This document shows, in pieces, positions 9,728 through 17,568 of a stretch of DNA of 53,768 nucleotides. Position numbers and translations under genes: made by a program. The stretch is from JBIOJB01 sp044450465. Its GTDB lineage: Bacteria; Chloroflexota; Dormibacteria; Dormibacterales; Dormibacteraceae. The notes beneath the pieces are model-generated. The model searched no databases. It had not been told where the DNA came from and saw only the letters and a list, made by a program, of their open reading frames with translations. The stretch's first letter is position 1. The number at the start of each line of letters is the position of its first letter. The stretch is from contig JBIOJB010000002.1 of assembly GCA_044450465.1 (NCBI GenBank), positions 1-53,768 on the forward strand. The letters are read 5' to 3'.

Positions 9728-10342
9728 ATGAGCAAAGCCAAGGCCACCGCCCGGAAGACAGAGTCCGCGCCCAAAGCGCCGGGCACGCGCGTCGAAGCGA
9801 CGCCCCGGATGCTGGTGGTCTACCGCGAGACTGTTGTTCCTCAGCTCACGAAGGAGTTCGACTACGGCAACGCGATGGAGGTGCCACGGATCGCCAAGGT
9901 CGTGGTGAACATCGGCATCGGGGAGGCCAAGGACAACGACAAGGCGCTGGACGCGGCAGCCGGCGACGTCGTGACGATCACCGGTCAGAAACCGGCCCTG
10001 ATCAAAGCGAAGAAGTCGGTGGCGGCTTTCAAGCTGCGCGCGGGCCAGACGGTCGGCATCAAGACGACCTTGCGCGGTCGCCGGATGTGGTATTTCCTCG
10101 ACAAGCTTCTGAACGTCGCCCTCCCCCGGATCCGCGACTTTCGCGGCGTGAGCCCTGAGGGATTCGACGGCAGGGGCAACTACTCGCTCGGCTTGCGAGA
10201 GCAGGTGGTTTTTCCCGAGATCGACTACGACAAGATCGACAAACTGCGCGGGCTGGAAGTGTCGATCGTGACCACAGCCCGCACCGACGATGAGGCGCGC
10301 AGCTTGCTGACGCGTCTCGGCATGCCATTCCGGAAGAGGTAG
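9728..10342 (+). CDS. rplE: 50S ribosomal protein uL5
   Basis: L5 binds 5S rRNA and the P-site tRNA region. The 204-residue protein starts at an ATG 19 nt after rplX, with about 25 Lys/Ala-rich residues before the regular L5 start (LVVYRETVVPQLTKEFDYGN). Diagnostic stretches are VPRIAKVVVNIGIGEAKDN, ITGQKPALIKAKKSVAAFK and FRGVSPEGFDGRGNYSLGL. The N-terminal tail makes it longer than the standard 180. Confidence 0.98.
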   Translation: MSKAKATARKTESAPKAPGTRVEATPRMLVVYRETVVPQLTKEFDYGNAMEVPRIAKVVVNIGIGEAKDNDKALDAAAGDVVTITGQKPALIKAKKSVAAFKLRAGQTVGIKTTLRGRRMWYFLDKLLNVALPRIRDFRGVSPEGFDGRGNYSLGLREQVVFPEIDYDKIDKLRGLEVSIVTTARTDDEARSLLTRLGMPFRKR

Positions 10343-10352
10343 AGGGGAAGAA

Positions 10353-10547
10353 TTGGCGAAGAAATCATCCATCGAGCGCTGGAAGAGGGACCTTGCACAT
10401 CCGAAGTTCAAGGTTCGTCTCCACAATCGCTGCAAACTTTGTGGCCGGCCGCGCGCCTACCTGCGCAAGTTCGGCATGTGCCGCATCTGCTTCCGCAACC
10501 TTGCCGCCGAGGGCCGCATCCCCGGCGTGACGAAGTCGAGCTGGTGA
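10353..10547 (+). CDS. rpsZ: 30S ribosomal protein uS14, zinc-binding type Z
   Basis: Short 64-residue S14 with the zinc ribbon CKLC (residues 28-31) and CRIC (residues 43-46), the type Z form, as opposed to the 100-residue cysteine-free form. It helps assemble the 30S head. The TTG at 10353 follows an AGAGGGGAAG ribosome site. The stop TGA shares its last base with the rpsH ATG. Confidence 0.97.
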   Translation: MAKKSSIERWKRDLAHPKFKVRLHNRCKLCGRPRAYLRKFGMCRICFRNLAAEGRIPGVTKSSW

Positions 10548-10999
10548 TGGCCACAGCAGTGACGAAAACCGCCGCCAAGGCACCAAAGCGTGCTCCCGCA
10601 GGCATCGTCAACGATCCGATCGCGGACATGCTGACCCGCATCCGCAACGCAAACTCGGCACGGCACCCCGAGGTGAGAGTCCCGGCGTCCAAGTTGAAGC
10701 TCGAGATCGCGCGCGTGCTCAAGGACGAGGGCTACCTGGCCGGCTACGAAGTCGAGGCCGACGGTAACTCCCAGACCATGCGTATCATCTTTAAGTCCCG
10801 CCCGGACCGGATGCGAGTCATCGCCGGGGTCAAGCGAATAAGCCGGCCTGGGCTGCGCGTGTACGCGCGGAAGACCGAGATCCCAAGGGTTCTGGGCGGC
10901 CTCGGCATCGCCATCCTCAGCACGGCCGAGGGGGTCATGAGCGGGCGCCAGGCGTTGAGCCATGGCCTCGGCGGCGAAGTTCTGGCTTTCGTCTGGTAG
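10547..10999 (+). CDS. rpsH: 30S ribosomal protein uS8
   Basis: S8 binds the central domain of 16S rRNA and, in E. coli, represses the spc operon through its mRNA. At 150 residues it carries an 18-residue Lys/Ala-rich N-terminal tail before the family start (VNDPIADMLTRIRNANSARH). The C-terminus GLGIAILSTAEGVMSGRQA contains the conserved STxxGxM RNA-binding motif. The start overlaps the rpsZ stop. Confidence 0.98.
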   Translation: MATAVTKTAAKAPKRAPAGIVNDPIADMLTRIRNANSARHPEVRVPASKLKLEIARVLKDEGYLAGYEVEADGNSQTMRIIFKSRPDRMRVIAGVKRISRPGLRVYARKTEIPRVLGGLGIAILSTAEGVMSGRQALSHGLGGEVLAFVW

Positions 11000-11013
11000 G
11001 AGATTAGGAAGAG

Positions 11014-11568
11014 TTGTCGCGTATCGGAAAGCTACCCATCCAGTTGCCGGGATCGGTGAAAGTCACCCTGGCTCCGGGAAAGGTCAAGGTCGAGGGCCCG
11101 AAGGGGCAGCTCGAGCGCACCCTGCCTTCCGAGATCACGGTCAAGCAGGTCGACGGCCAGCTTATCTTCGAGCGATCGGACGACGGCTACCGGAACCGAG
11201 CATTGCACGGTCTGGTTCGCAGCCTGGTCGCGAACATGGTCGAAGGCGTCAACACCGGGTTCACGAAGCACCTCGAGCTGGTGGGTGTCGGCTATCGCGT
11301 CGCCAAGCAGGGCGACGAGATCACGCTCAGCCTGGGCTACTCGCATCCGATCAAGTACAAGCCGCGCCCGGGCATCTCGATCGACGTCCAGGACCAGACC
11401 AAGTTCTCGGTGTCGGGGATCTCGATCGAAGATGTCGGGCAGGTGGCCGCCGATCTTCGCCGCATGCGCCCGCCCGAGCCGTACAAGGGCAAGGGTGTGA
11501 TGTACCGCGGGGAGCGGGTCCGGCGCAAGGCTGGCAAGGCCGGCAAGGGGGCCAAGACCGCCGCATGA
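11014..11568 (+). CDS. rplF: 50S ribosomal protein uL6
   Basis: L6 lies near the GTPase-associated centre. The 184-residue protein begins MSRIGKLPIQLPGSVKVTL at a TTG preceded by AGGAGATTAGGAAG, and ends with the family signature RMRPPEPYKGKGVMYRGE followed by a lysine-rich tail. Two repeated L6 domains fill the length. The stop overlaps the rplR ATG by 4 nt. Confidence 0.98.
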   Translation: MSRIGKLPIQLPGSVKVTLAPGKVKVEGPKGQLERTLPSEITVKQVDGQLIFERSDDGYRNRALHGLVRSLVANMVEGVNTGFTKHLELVGVGYRVAKQGDEITLSLGYSHPIKYKPRPGISIDVQDQTKFSVSGISIEDVGQVAADLRRMRPPEPYKGKGVMYRGERVRRKAGKAGKGAKTAA

Positions 11569-11918
11569 TCAAGCGCCAGGACCGCAAGGTGAACCGCCAC
11601 AGGCGCCACCAGCGCGTTCGCGTCCACGTCTCCGGAACCCCGGAGCGGCCGCGGCTCGCCGTGTACCGCAGCTTGAACCACATCTACGCGCAGCTGATCG
11701 ACGACGGACGCAGCCACACGCTGGCGGCGGCGTCGACCGTCGATCTCAAATCCAAGGGCGACGGAGTCGCCGAGGCTGCGGAGGTCGGCAAGGCGATCGC
11801 GGCCAAAGCGAAGGCCGCCGGTGTGACGTCGGTCGTTTTCGATCGGGGTGGATTTCTCTACCACGGCAGGATCAAGGCTCTGGCTGACGCTGCTCGCGAA
11901 GCCGGCTTGGAGTTTTAG
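11565..11918 (+). CDS. rplR: 50S ribosomal protein uL18
   Basis: L18 carries 5S rRNA into the 50S central protuberance with L5. The 117-residue product starts MIKRQDRKVNRHRRHQRVRV and ends with FDRGGFLYHGRIKALADAAR, the L18 signature. It overlaps rplF by 4 nt. Unlike nearly all of its neighbours it is followed by a long 183-nt gap full of inverted repeats before rpsE. Confidence 0.98.
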   Translation: MIKRQDRKVNRHRRHQRVRVHVSGTPERPRLAVYRSLNHIYAQLIDDGRSHTLAAASTVDLKSKGDGVAEAAEVGKAIAAKAKAAGVTSVVFDRGGFLYHGRIKALADAAREAGLEF

Positions 11919-11921
11919 ATC

Positions 11922-12078
11922 GTGACGATGGCGCCCGTCGCCGCTTCGCTAACCTCTGGTGTTCAATTGGTCGTTGATTTCGCGCTGACGCGGGAGTCGG
12001 CCTGGGAAACCCAGGCCTCCTGGCGCCATCGTCACTTCGGCCTGAAATCCGCACCCCGCTCACCGCGATTTCAGGCCG
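11922..12078 (+). ncRNA. Structured spacer between rplR and rpsE, possible cis-regulatory RNA
   Basis: The 183-nt gap holds four perfect inverted repeats. An outer 14-bp pair (GTGACGATGGCGCC at 11922-11935 with its complement at 12022-12035) encloses a small CGCG-CTGA-CGCG hairpin (11981-11992) and an 8-bp GGCCTGGG-AAA-CCCAGGCC hairpin (11999-12017). Immediately after it is a 12-bp stem (12038-12049 with 12067-12078) ending just before the AAAGGAAGG ribosome site of rpsE. Such a fold could be an attenuator, an autoregulatory r-protein binding site or an inserted palindromic repeat. No poly-U run follows either stem, so simple termination is unlikely. I do not recognise a described RNA family here. 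Confidence 0.5.
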
Positions 12079-12101
12079 GGAAAGGAAGGGCTGGTTAAGT
12101 T

Positions 12102-12692
12102 ATGGGATCTCGTTACCCGCACTCGAGCGGCGAGCGATCCGAGCTTGCGGACCGGGTGGTTCGGGTCAACCGAGTGGCCAAGGTGGTCAAAGGTGGCCGG
12201 AAGTTCTCGTTCAGCGCGCTGATCGTGGTCGGTGACATGAACGGGCGTGTCGGCGCCGGCATCGGCAAGGCGCGCGAGGTCACTGAAGCGATCCGCAAAG
12301 GAATGGAGGTCGCCAAGCGCAACATGATCACCGTGCCCATGGTGGGGACGACGATCCCGCACGAGGTCCGACTCAAGTGGGGGCCGGCCCGGATCATGCT
12401 GAAGCCGGCTGCGCCGGGCACCGGAGTGATCTCCGGCGGCGCCATGCGCGCCGTGATCGAAACCGCCGGGATCAAGGACATCCTGACCAAATCGCACGGA
12501 ACGAACAACCCGATCAACACGGTGCGCGCCACCCTGGCGGCGCTGCAGCAGCTCCGCACGGCTCAGCAGGTCGCCGAGCTGCGCGGCAAAGAGATCGAGC
12601 AGATCGTCGGGCGCAAGCTGGCGCAGGCGTATCGCCGCGCCGAGGGTCCAAGGTCGACCGGCTCGAGTGAAAGCGGCGCAGAGACGAAATGA
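12102..12692 (+). CDS. rpsE: 30S ribosomal protein uS5
   Basis: S5 takes part in decoding fidelity and mRNA unwinding. The 196-residue protein has the S5 double-stranded RNA-binding N-domain (VNRVAKVVKGGRKFSFSALI near residue 20, GAGIGKAREVTEAIRKGME) and the ribosomal S5 C-domain with GGAMRAVIETAGIKDILTKS. The ATG at 12102 has AAAGGAAGGG 13 nt upstream. It is the only gene in this stretch separated from its predecessor by more than 100 nt. Confidence 0.98.
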   Translation: MGSRYPHSSGERSELADRVVRVNRVAKVVKGGRKFSFSALIVVGDMNGRVGAGIGKAREVTEAIRKGMEVAKRNMITVPMVGTTIPHEVRLKWGPARIMLKPAAPGTGVISGGAMRAVIETAGIKDILTKSHGTNNPINTVRATLAALQQLRTAQQVAELRGKEIEQIVGRKLAQAYRRAEGPRSTGSSESGAETK

Positions 12693-12955
12693 CCCAAGAC
12701 GCAAAGATGGTCAAGGCCATGCTGGTCAAAAGCGTGATCGGCGCGACGCCCTCGATTCGGGCCACAGTGGCTTCGCTCGGGTTCCGCCGCCTCAATCAGA
12801 CGCGCGAATTGCCTGACAACGACGCTGTGCGCGGCATGCTCCGCGCGGTCAATTTCCTGGTCGCCGTCGACGGCGAGCCATACATCAGGCCGAAGCGGAG
12901 CCGCTACAAGATCTGGCGCTCCCGCTCGGACAAGAAACACCAAAGAGGAAACTAG
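12689..12955 (+). CDS. rpmD: 50S ribosomal protein uL30
   Basis: L30 is a small peripheral 50S protein. The first 60 residues are the L30 fold (KAMLVKSVIGATPSIRATVA, then LGFRRLNQTRELPDNDAVRG). A further 25 residues or so, basic and Trp/Tyr-containing (RPKRSRYKIWRSRSDKK), extend it to 88 against the usual 60. The ATG overlaps the rpsE stop by 4 nt. Confidence 0.94.
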   Translation: MTQDAKMVKAMLVKSVIGATPSIRATVASLGFRRLNQTRELPDNDAVRGMLRAVNFLVAVDGEPYIRPKRSRYKIWRSRSDKKHQRGN

Positions 12956-12961
12956 GCGACC

Positions 12962-13579
12962 ATGCAACTCCACGATCTCAAGCCGGCACCGGGGGCGCAT
13001 CGGAAGGCGCGCCGCGTCGGGCGTGGGACGGGTTCCGGGCGGGGCAAAACCTCGGGCCGCGGTCAGAAGGGCCAGAACGCACGCAGCGAGGGCTTTCGGC
13101 TCGGCTTCGAGGGCGGCCAGATGCCCCTCGCCCAACGCCTCCCGAAGCTGCCCGGGTTCAAGAACCCGTTCAAGCGTGTCTATTCGGTGGTCAACATCTC
13201 GAAGTTGAATCAGTTTGCGGACGGCGCCAAGATCGATGTTGACGTCCTTCTCGAAGCGGGCCTGGTTCACGCCCGAGAGGAGGTCAAGATCCTCGGCACG
13301 GGCGATCTCAAGCGCAAGCTGGTGGTCGAGGCACACGCCTTCACCGCGAGCGCGCGAGAGGCGATCGAGAAGAGCGGAGGCAGCGTCAAGGTTCTGGGCG
13401 AGCCCCGGAAGATCGGTCCCCGGCGCACCGCCAAGAAGGCTCCGAAGCCCATACCTTCCGCGGAGGGTTCCAAGCCGGCGGCGCCCGCAGACACCCAACC
13501 GGCCAAGCCGCCGCGCGGGTCAGCCGAGACCGCCGCCCAGCCGTCCAAGCCGGAGAACGTCTCTCCCAGCGACGAGTAA
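12962..13579 (+). CDS. rplO: 50S ribosomal protein uL15 with Pro/Ala-rich tail
   Basis: L15 is a late 50S assembly protein. It starts MQLHDLKPAPGAHRKARRVG and shows the glycine-rich GRGTGSGRGKTSGRGQKGQN signature near residues 20-40. The regular protein ends around residue 150 (VKVLGEPRKIGPRR); the last 50 or so residues are Pro, Ala, Ser and Lys, giving 205 in all. The ATG is 6 nt after rpmD, and secY follows after 3 nt. Confidence 0.97.
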   Translation: MQLHDLKPAPGAHRKARRVGRGTGSGRGKTSGRGQKGQNARSEGFRLGFEGGQMPLAQRLPKLPGFKNPFKRVYSVVNISKLNQFADGAKIDVDVLLEAGLVHAREEVKILGTGDLKRKLVVEAHAFTASAREAIEKSGGSVKVLGEPRKIGPRRTAKKAPKPIPSAEGSKPAAPADTQPAKPPRGSAETAAQPSKPENVSPSDE

Positions 13580-13582
13580 GAG

Positions 13583-14914
13583 ATGAATCTCGTCGAAGCG
13601 CTCGTCAACGCTCTCCGGCTGCCCGAGCTTCGCAACAAGATTCTCTTCACCGGCGGGATCCTGGTCATCTTCCGGCTGTTCGCGAACATCGCGCTCCCGG
13701 AGGCGAACCGCGACGCGCTGGCCAAGCTGTTCAACAACCAGGCCTTGCTCGGATTGCTCGACCTGTTCTCCGGAGGAGGCCTGTCGCGCTTCAGCGTGGT
13801 CGCGATGGGGATGAACCCCTACATCAACGCCACGATCATCATGCAGCTGATGACCGTGATCTCGGTCCGGATCAAAGAGATCTCGAAAGAGGGCGAGCAG
13901 GGACGCCGCCGGATCACCCGCTGGAGCCGGTACCTCACGGTTGCGCTGGGCGCAGGCCAGGCTTACGGGTTCACGGTCCTGTTCCAGAACACCTCGCCCG
14001 CGATCCTCGGACCACTCGACTGGTTCCAGCGGCTCCAGATCGTGATGGTGCTGACGGCCGGCACGATTATGCTGATGTGGTTTGGCGAGCTGATCACCGA
14101 GTACGGCATCGGAAACGGTGTATCGCTGATCATCTTTGCCGGGATCATCGGCCGCGGGCCTCAGGGCATTGCCTCGGTGATCGCAGCTCGTTCGACGGGT
14201 GGTGGGTTGGCAGACTACGTCCCCTTCATCATCTTCGGGCTCGTCGCTCTCGCCATGACCGCAGTGGTCATCGAGGTGCAGCAGGCGGTGCGCAAGATTC
14301 CCATTCAATCGGCGCAGCGGACGGTTGGGCTCAAACAGGTTCAGAGCCGTGCGAGCTTCCTTCCGCTCAAGGTCAATCACGCAGGCGTGATTCCAATCAT
14401 CTTCGCCATCTCGGTCATGTTCCTGCCGACCATCGTCGCCAACTACTTCACGGGCGCGCCGCCAGGCACGTGGTACTACAGCGCGGCCGCCTGGATCAGA
14501 GGGAACTTCGCGCCCGACTCCGCGAACTTGTACATGGCCATCACCTACAACGTGCTCTATTTCCTGCTGACGTTCGGGTTCACCTACTTCTACACGGCCA
14601 TCACGTTTGAGGTCAACGACGTCGCCGACAACCTCAAACGGTATTCAAGCTTCATCCCCGGCATCCGTCCGGGGCGGCCGACGGCCGACTATCTGGCCGC
14701 GGTGATGAATCGGGTCACGTTCGCGGGCGCCACGTTTCTGGGCTTCGTGACCGTCATCCTGCCCATCCTGACGGCCGGCATATCCGGCATTCCGCATCAG
14801 CAGATGTATCTCGGAGGCACTGCGATCCTGATCGTGGTCGGCGTGGCCCTGGACACGATGAAGCAGCTGCAGACGCAGCTTGTGATGCGGCAGTACCGCG
14901 GCTTCATAAGGTGA
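13583..14914 (+). CDS. secY: Preprotein translocase channel subunit SecY
   Basis: SecY is the membrane pore of the Sec system, acting with SecE, SecG and SecA. The 443-residue protein has ten predicted hydrophobic segments. Family stretches include GMNPYINATIIMQLMT near residue 75, ISKEGEQGRRRITRWSRYLT, and the cytosolic loop with QSAQRTVGLKQVQSRASFLP followed by LKVNHAGVIPIIFA. Its C-terminal tail MRQYRGFIR is typical. It begins 3 nt after rplO and its stop overlaps adk, the usual spc order. Confidence 0.98.
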   Translation: MNLVEALVNALRLPELRNKILFTGGILVIFRLFANIALPEANRDALAKLFNNQALLGLLDLFSGGGLSRFSVVAMGMNPYINATIIMQLMTVISVRIKEISKEGEQGRRRITRWSRYLTVALGAGQAYGFTVLFQNTSPAILGPLDWFQRLQIVMVLTAGTIMLMWFGELITEYGIGNGVSLIIFAGIIGRGPQGIASVIAARSTGGGLADYVPFIIFGLVALAMTAVVIEVQQAVRKIPIQSAQRTVGLKQVQSRASFLPLKVNHAGVIPIIFAISVMFLPTIVANYFTGAPPGTWYYSAAAWIRGNFAPDSANLYMAITYNVLYFLLTFGFTYFYTAITFEVNDVADNLKRYSSFIPGIRPGRPTADYLAAVMNRVTFAGATFLGFVTVILPILTAGISGIPHQQMYLGGTAILIVVGVALDTMKQLQTQLVMRQYRGFIR

Positions 14915-15564
14915 ACCTTCTGCTGTACGGAGCTCCGGGCAGCGGCAAGGGAACCCAGGCGAACCTCCTGCGAGACCGGTTCGGAATCCCGCACATCGCC
15001 ACCGGCGACATGCTGAGGGAGGAGATCCAGGCGGGCACCCCTCTCGGCCTCAAAGCCAAGCCCATCCTCGCCGCGGGGCAGTACGTCTCCGACGACATCA
15101 TGATCGGCATAGTTCGGAGTCGCCTGCGACAACCCGACTGCGAACCGGGGTTCATCATGGACGGCTTTCCGCGCACCGTGCCGCAGGCGAGGGCGCTTGA
15201 CTCGTTGATGCGCGAGCTGGCCAAGCAGTTCGACCGGGTGATCTATCTGAAGGTGGATACCGAGGAGCTGCTGCGCCGGCTGGGGGGTCGCCTCGTCTGC
15301 CCGATTTGCCAGCGCACCTACCCGCCCGGGACCTCCAAGTGCGAGGTGGACGGAAGCGAATTGGTTCAGCGCGAGGACGACAAACCCGAAGCGGTGAGGC
15401 CGCGGATCGAGGTCTATCTCGAGAAAACGGTCCCTGTGCTGGACCATTTCCGAGGCGAGGGCCTTGTTTCGGAGATCGACGCGGTGGGCACAATCCAGGA
15501 GATCTATGAGCACGTCCTCAAGGCGGTGACGCGGCCGGCGGCTCCGAAGAAACGAACGGCATGA
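14911..15564 (+). CDS. adk: Adenylate kinase with zinc-binding lid
   Basis: Catalyses AMP + ATP = 2 ADP in the cytosol. The 217-residue long-form enzyme has the P-loop GAPGSGKGTQ at residues 6-15, the AMP-binding FIMDGFPRTVPQA segment near residue 80, and a lid with CPIC ... C ... D (around residues 130-153), the zinc-binding form common in Gram-positives. The GTG start overlaps the secY stop by 4 nt. Confidence 0.98.
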   Translation: MNLLLYGAPGSGKGTQANLLRDRFGIPHIATGDMLREEIQAGTPLGLKAKPILAAGQYVSDDIMIGIVRSRLRQPDCEPGFIMDGFPRTVPQARALDSLMRELAKQFDRVIYLKVDTEELLRRLGGRLVCPICQRTYPPGTSKCEVDGSELVQREDDKPEAVRPRIEVYLEKTVPVLDHFRGEGLVSEIDAVGTIQEIYEHVLKAVTRPAAPKKRTA

Positions 15565-16310
15565 TCAATCTCAAGACGGCGCACGAAATCGACCTCATGG
15601 CCCGCGCGGGCAGCCTGCTCGCCTCCGTCCTTCCGCCGCTGAAGGAGGCCTGCCAGCCGGGCGTGAAGACCATCGAGCTCGACCGAATCGCGGACCGGAT
15701 GATCAGGGAGGGCGGGGCGACCCCAGGTTTCCTCGGGTACAACGGCTTCCCCCGCTCGATGTGCGTTTCGATCAATTCGGAGGCCGTTCACGGCATCCCG
15801 GGTAATCGCAAGATCGCCGCGGGCGACCTCGTCAGCTTGGACCTCGGGCTCGTGCTCGAAGGGTTCTGGGCTGACGTGGGCGTCACCGTGGGGGTCGGCA
15901 AGATCACGCCAGAGGCCCAGCGGCTGCTCGACGTCACTCGAGAAGCGCTTGGTGTGGGCATCGCACACGCGCAGCCCGGAGGCTACCTCGGAGACATCTC
16001 TGCCGCGATCCAGCACCATGTCGAGGCGGCGGGGTTTTCAGTCATCCGCCAGTTCGTCGGTCACGGGATCGGCCGGCAGATGCACGAGGATCCGCAGGTT
16101 CCGAACTTCGGTTCCCCTGGCACACCTCCCCGGCTCAAGCCGGGCATGACCCTGGCGATCGAGCCGATGGTCAACGCCGGCTCGCACGAGGTCTACATGA
16201 AGGCGGACGGATGGACGATCTGCACGGCCGACGGCTCCCTATCCGCCTACTTCGAGCACACGGTGGCGATCACCGATCGGGGGCCGCTGATCTTGACGCA
16301 GCAGCTCTGA
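15561..16310 (+). CDS. map: Methionine aminopeptidase, type I
   Basis: Removes the initiator Met from new proteins with a dinuclear metal site. The 249-residue protein has family length. Expected metal ligands are present: Asp in LDLGLVLEGFWADVGVTV (both aspartates), His in FVGHGIGRQMHEDPQVPN, Glu in LAIEPMVN, and Glu in FEHTVAIT. The ATG overlaps the adk stop by 4 nt. Order secY-adk-map-infA is the usual one. Confidence 0.98.
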   Translation: MINLKTAHEIDLMARAGSLLASVLPPLKEACQPGVKTIELDRIADRMIREGGATPGFLGYNGFPRSMCVSINSEAVHGIPGNRKIAAGDLVSLDLGLVLEGFWADVGVTVGVGKITPEAQRLLDVTREALGVGIAHAQPGGYLGDISAAIQHHVEAAGFSVIRQFVGHGIGRQMHEDPQVPNFGSPGTPPRLKPGMTLAIEPMVNAGSHEVYMKADGWTICTADGSLSAYFEHTVAITDRGPLILTQQL

Positions 16311-16321
16311 GCCGCGAATTT

Positions 16322-16337
16322 GGTACAATCGGCGTTC
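16322..16337 (+). promoter_or_regulatory. Probable extended -10 promoter for leaderless infA
   Basis: TGGTACAAT at 16321-16329 matches an extended -10 (TGnTAnAAT). Its -10 box TACAAT ends 8 nt before the GTG of infA at 16338, so transcription would start at or within a base or two of the start codon. No Shine-Dalgarno sequence precedes that GTG. No good -35 is visible at 17 bp. It would give infA-rpmJ-rpsM and later genes an internal promoter. Confidence 0.5.
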
Positions 16338-16553
16338 GTGCCCCAGCGCCTCCCGCTCGTGAAGGGGGTCGTCGTGGAGCCTCTTCCCAACGGAGTCTAC
16401 CGGGTTGAGCTCGAGAACGGGGCAAAAGTCCTCGCCCACGTCGCCGACCGCGCCGGCACCCACTTCACCCGCCTTCTGGCGGGGGATAAGGTGGGAGTCG
16501 AGCTCGCGACCAGCGACCGGTCCCGAGGGCGTATTCGAGAGATTTGGAGATGA
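16338..16553 (+). CDS. infA: Translation initiation factor IF-1
   Basis: IF-1 occupies the 30S A site during initiation. The OB-fold core is clear: VKGVVVEPLPNGVYRVELEN, AKVLAHVADRAG and RGRIREIWR. Starting at GTG 16338 gives 71 residues, the family length. The earlier TTG at 16320 is possible, but it overlaps the -10-like box TACAAT and would add six residues absent from the family, so the later start is preferred. It lacks the usual MAKED N-terminus. The stop overlaps the rpmJ start. Confidence 0.93.
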   Translation: MPQRLPLVKGVVVEPLPNGVYRVELENGAKVLAHVADRAGTHFTRLLAGDKVGVELATSDRSRGRIREIWR

Positions 16554-16666
16554 AGGTACGACCGTCGGTCAAGAAGATGTGCCCGAGCTGCAGGGTGATC
16601 AAGCGCAACGGAGTGGTGCGCGTGATCTGCTCCAAGACACCCAAACACAAGCAGAGGCAGGGCTGA
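16550..16666 (+). CDS. rpmJ: 50S ribosomal protein bL36, C+ zinc form
   Basis: A 38-residue ribosomal protein. The translation starts MKVRPSVKKMCPSCRVIKR and contains C11, C14, C27 and H33, the zinc-ribbon set of the C+ form. The ATG at 16550 overlaps the infA stop by 4 nt. Position between infA and rpsM is canonical. Followed by a 94-nt gap with a palindromic repeat. Confidence 0.97.
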   Translation: MKVRPSVKKMCPSCRVIKRNGVVRVICSKTPKHKQRQG

Positions 16667-16671
16667 TGTTT

Positions 16672-16745
16672 ATCGCCACAGGGGCCCGCGCGAAATCGGA
16701 GATTTCGTGGGGTAGAGAGGCAAGGATGATGCGTGTCGTAGAGGG
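16672..16745 (+). repeat. Palindromic repeat unit in rpmJ-rpsM gap
   Basis: A hairpin CGAAATC-GGA-GATTTCG lies at 16691-16707 within the only sizeable gap in this part of the operon. A 23-nt core (16689-16711) differs at one base from 27687-27709 in the glmS-acpS gap, so the two are copies of one dispersed element. There is no coding content and no U tract after the stem. The boundaries given are approximate. Confidence 0.65.
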
Positions 16746-16760
16746 GCAAGGCTAAGTTAG

Positions 16761-17159
16761 ATGGCGAGACTCGCCGGCGTTGACATACCCCCGCAGAAGC
16801 GGGTGGTGATCTCTTTGACCTACATACACGGCATCGGTTCGACGACTGCCGCCAAGTTGATCAAGATGGCGAACCTGAACCCCGACGCCCGGACCAAGGA
16901 CCTCAGTGAGGAGGAGGTCGGACGGCTGCGCCAGATCATCGATCGCATGGCCACGGCCAAGGAGATCCTGATCGAGGGCGACCTGCGCCGCGAAGTGGCG
17001 ACGAACATCAAGCGCCTGACCGAGATCGGATCGTATCGCGGCATGCGGCACCGAAGAGGGCTGCCCGTCCGCGGACAGCGCACCCGAACCAACGCACGTG
17101 GACGCAGAGGTCCCAAGCGCGCGGTCGCGGGCAAGAAGAAGGTCAAGGCGGGCAAGTGA
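16761..17159 (+). CDS. rpsM: 30S ribosomal protein uS13
   Basis: S13 forms head bridges B1a and B1b and contacts the P-site tRNA. The 132-residue protein starts MARLAGVDIPPQKRVVISLT, contains the helix-two-turn-helix with YIHGIGSTTAAKLIKMANL, and ends with RGLPVRGQRTRTNARGRRG and a lysine-rich tail. The ATG follows the repeat-containing gap. The stop overlaps rpsK by 4 nt. Confidence 0.98.
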   Translation: MARLAGVDIPPQKRVVISLTYIHGIGSTTAAKLIKMANLNPDARTKDLSEEEVGRLRQIIDRMATAKEILIEGDLRREVATNIKRLTEIGSYRGMRHRRGLPVRGQRTRTNARGRRGPKRAVAGKKKVKAGK

Positions 17160-17551
17160 CAAAGCAGAAGAAGGTGGTCCGCACTCGCCGGCGCGAGCGC
17201 AAGAACGTCGTGGCGGGACAGGCTCACATCCAGAGCACGTTCAACAACACGATCGTTTCGATCAGCGACGTCGATGGCAACGTCATCGCGTGGGGTTCGG
17301 CGGGAGCGCAGGGCTTCAAGGGCAGCCGGAAGTCGACCCCGTTCGCGGCACAGGTGACGGCCGAGGCGACGGCGAAAAAGGCGCTCGAGCACGGAATGCG
17401 ATCGATCGAGGTGTTCGTCAGAGGTCCGGGTGCTGGTCGGGAGGCGGCGATTCGTTCGCTCCAGGCGACGGGCCTCGAGGTCAGCGCGATCACGGACGTG
17501 ACTCCGATTCCACACAATGGCTGCCGCCCTCCAAAGCGGCGTCGGGTCTAG
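17156..17551 (+). CDS. rpsK: 30S ribosomal protein uS11
   Basis: S11 lies on the 30S platform near the E site. The 131-residue protein has GQAHIQSTFNNTIVSISDVD, SAGAQGFKGSRKSTPFAAQ and the C-terminal TPIPHNGCRPPKRRRV, all family marks. GTG start overlaps the rpsM stop by 4 nt. Confidence 0.98.
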   Translation: MTKQKKVVRTRRRERKNVVAGQAHIQSTFNNTIVSISDVDGNVIAWGSAGAQGFKGSRKSTPFAAQVTAEATAKKALEHGMRSIEVFVRGPGAGREAAIRSLQATGLEVSAITDVTPIPHNGCRPPKRRRV

Positions 17552-17568
17552 CCAGTGGTCTCCTACTA

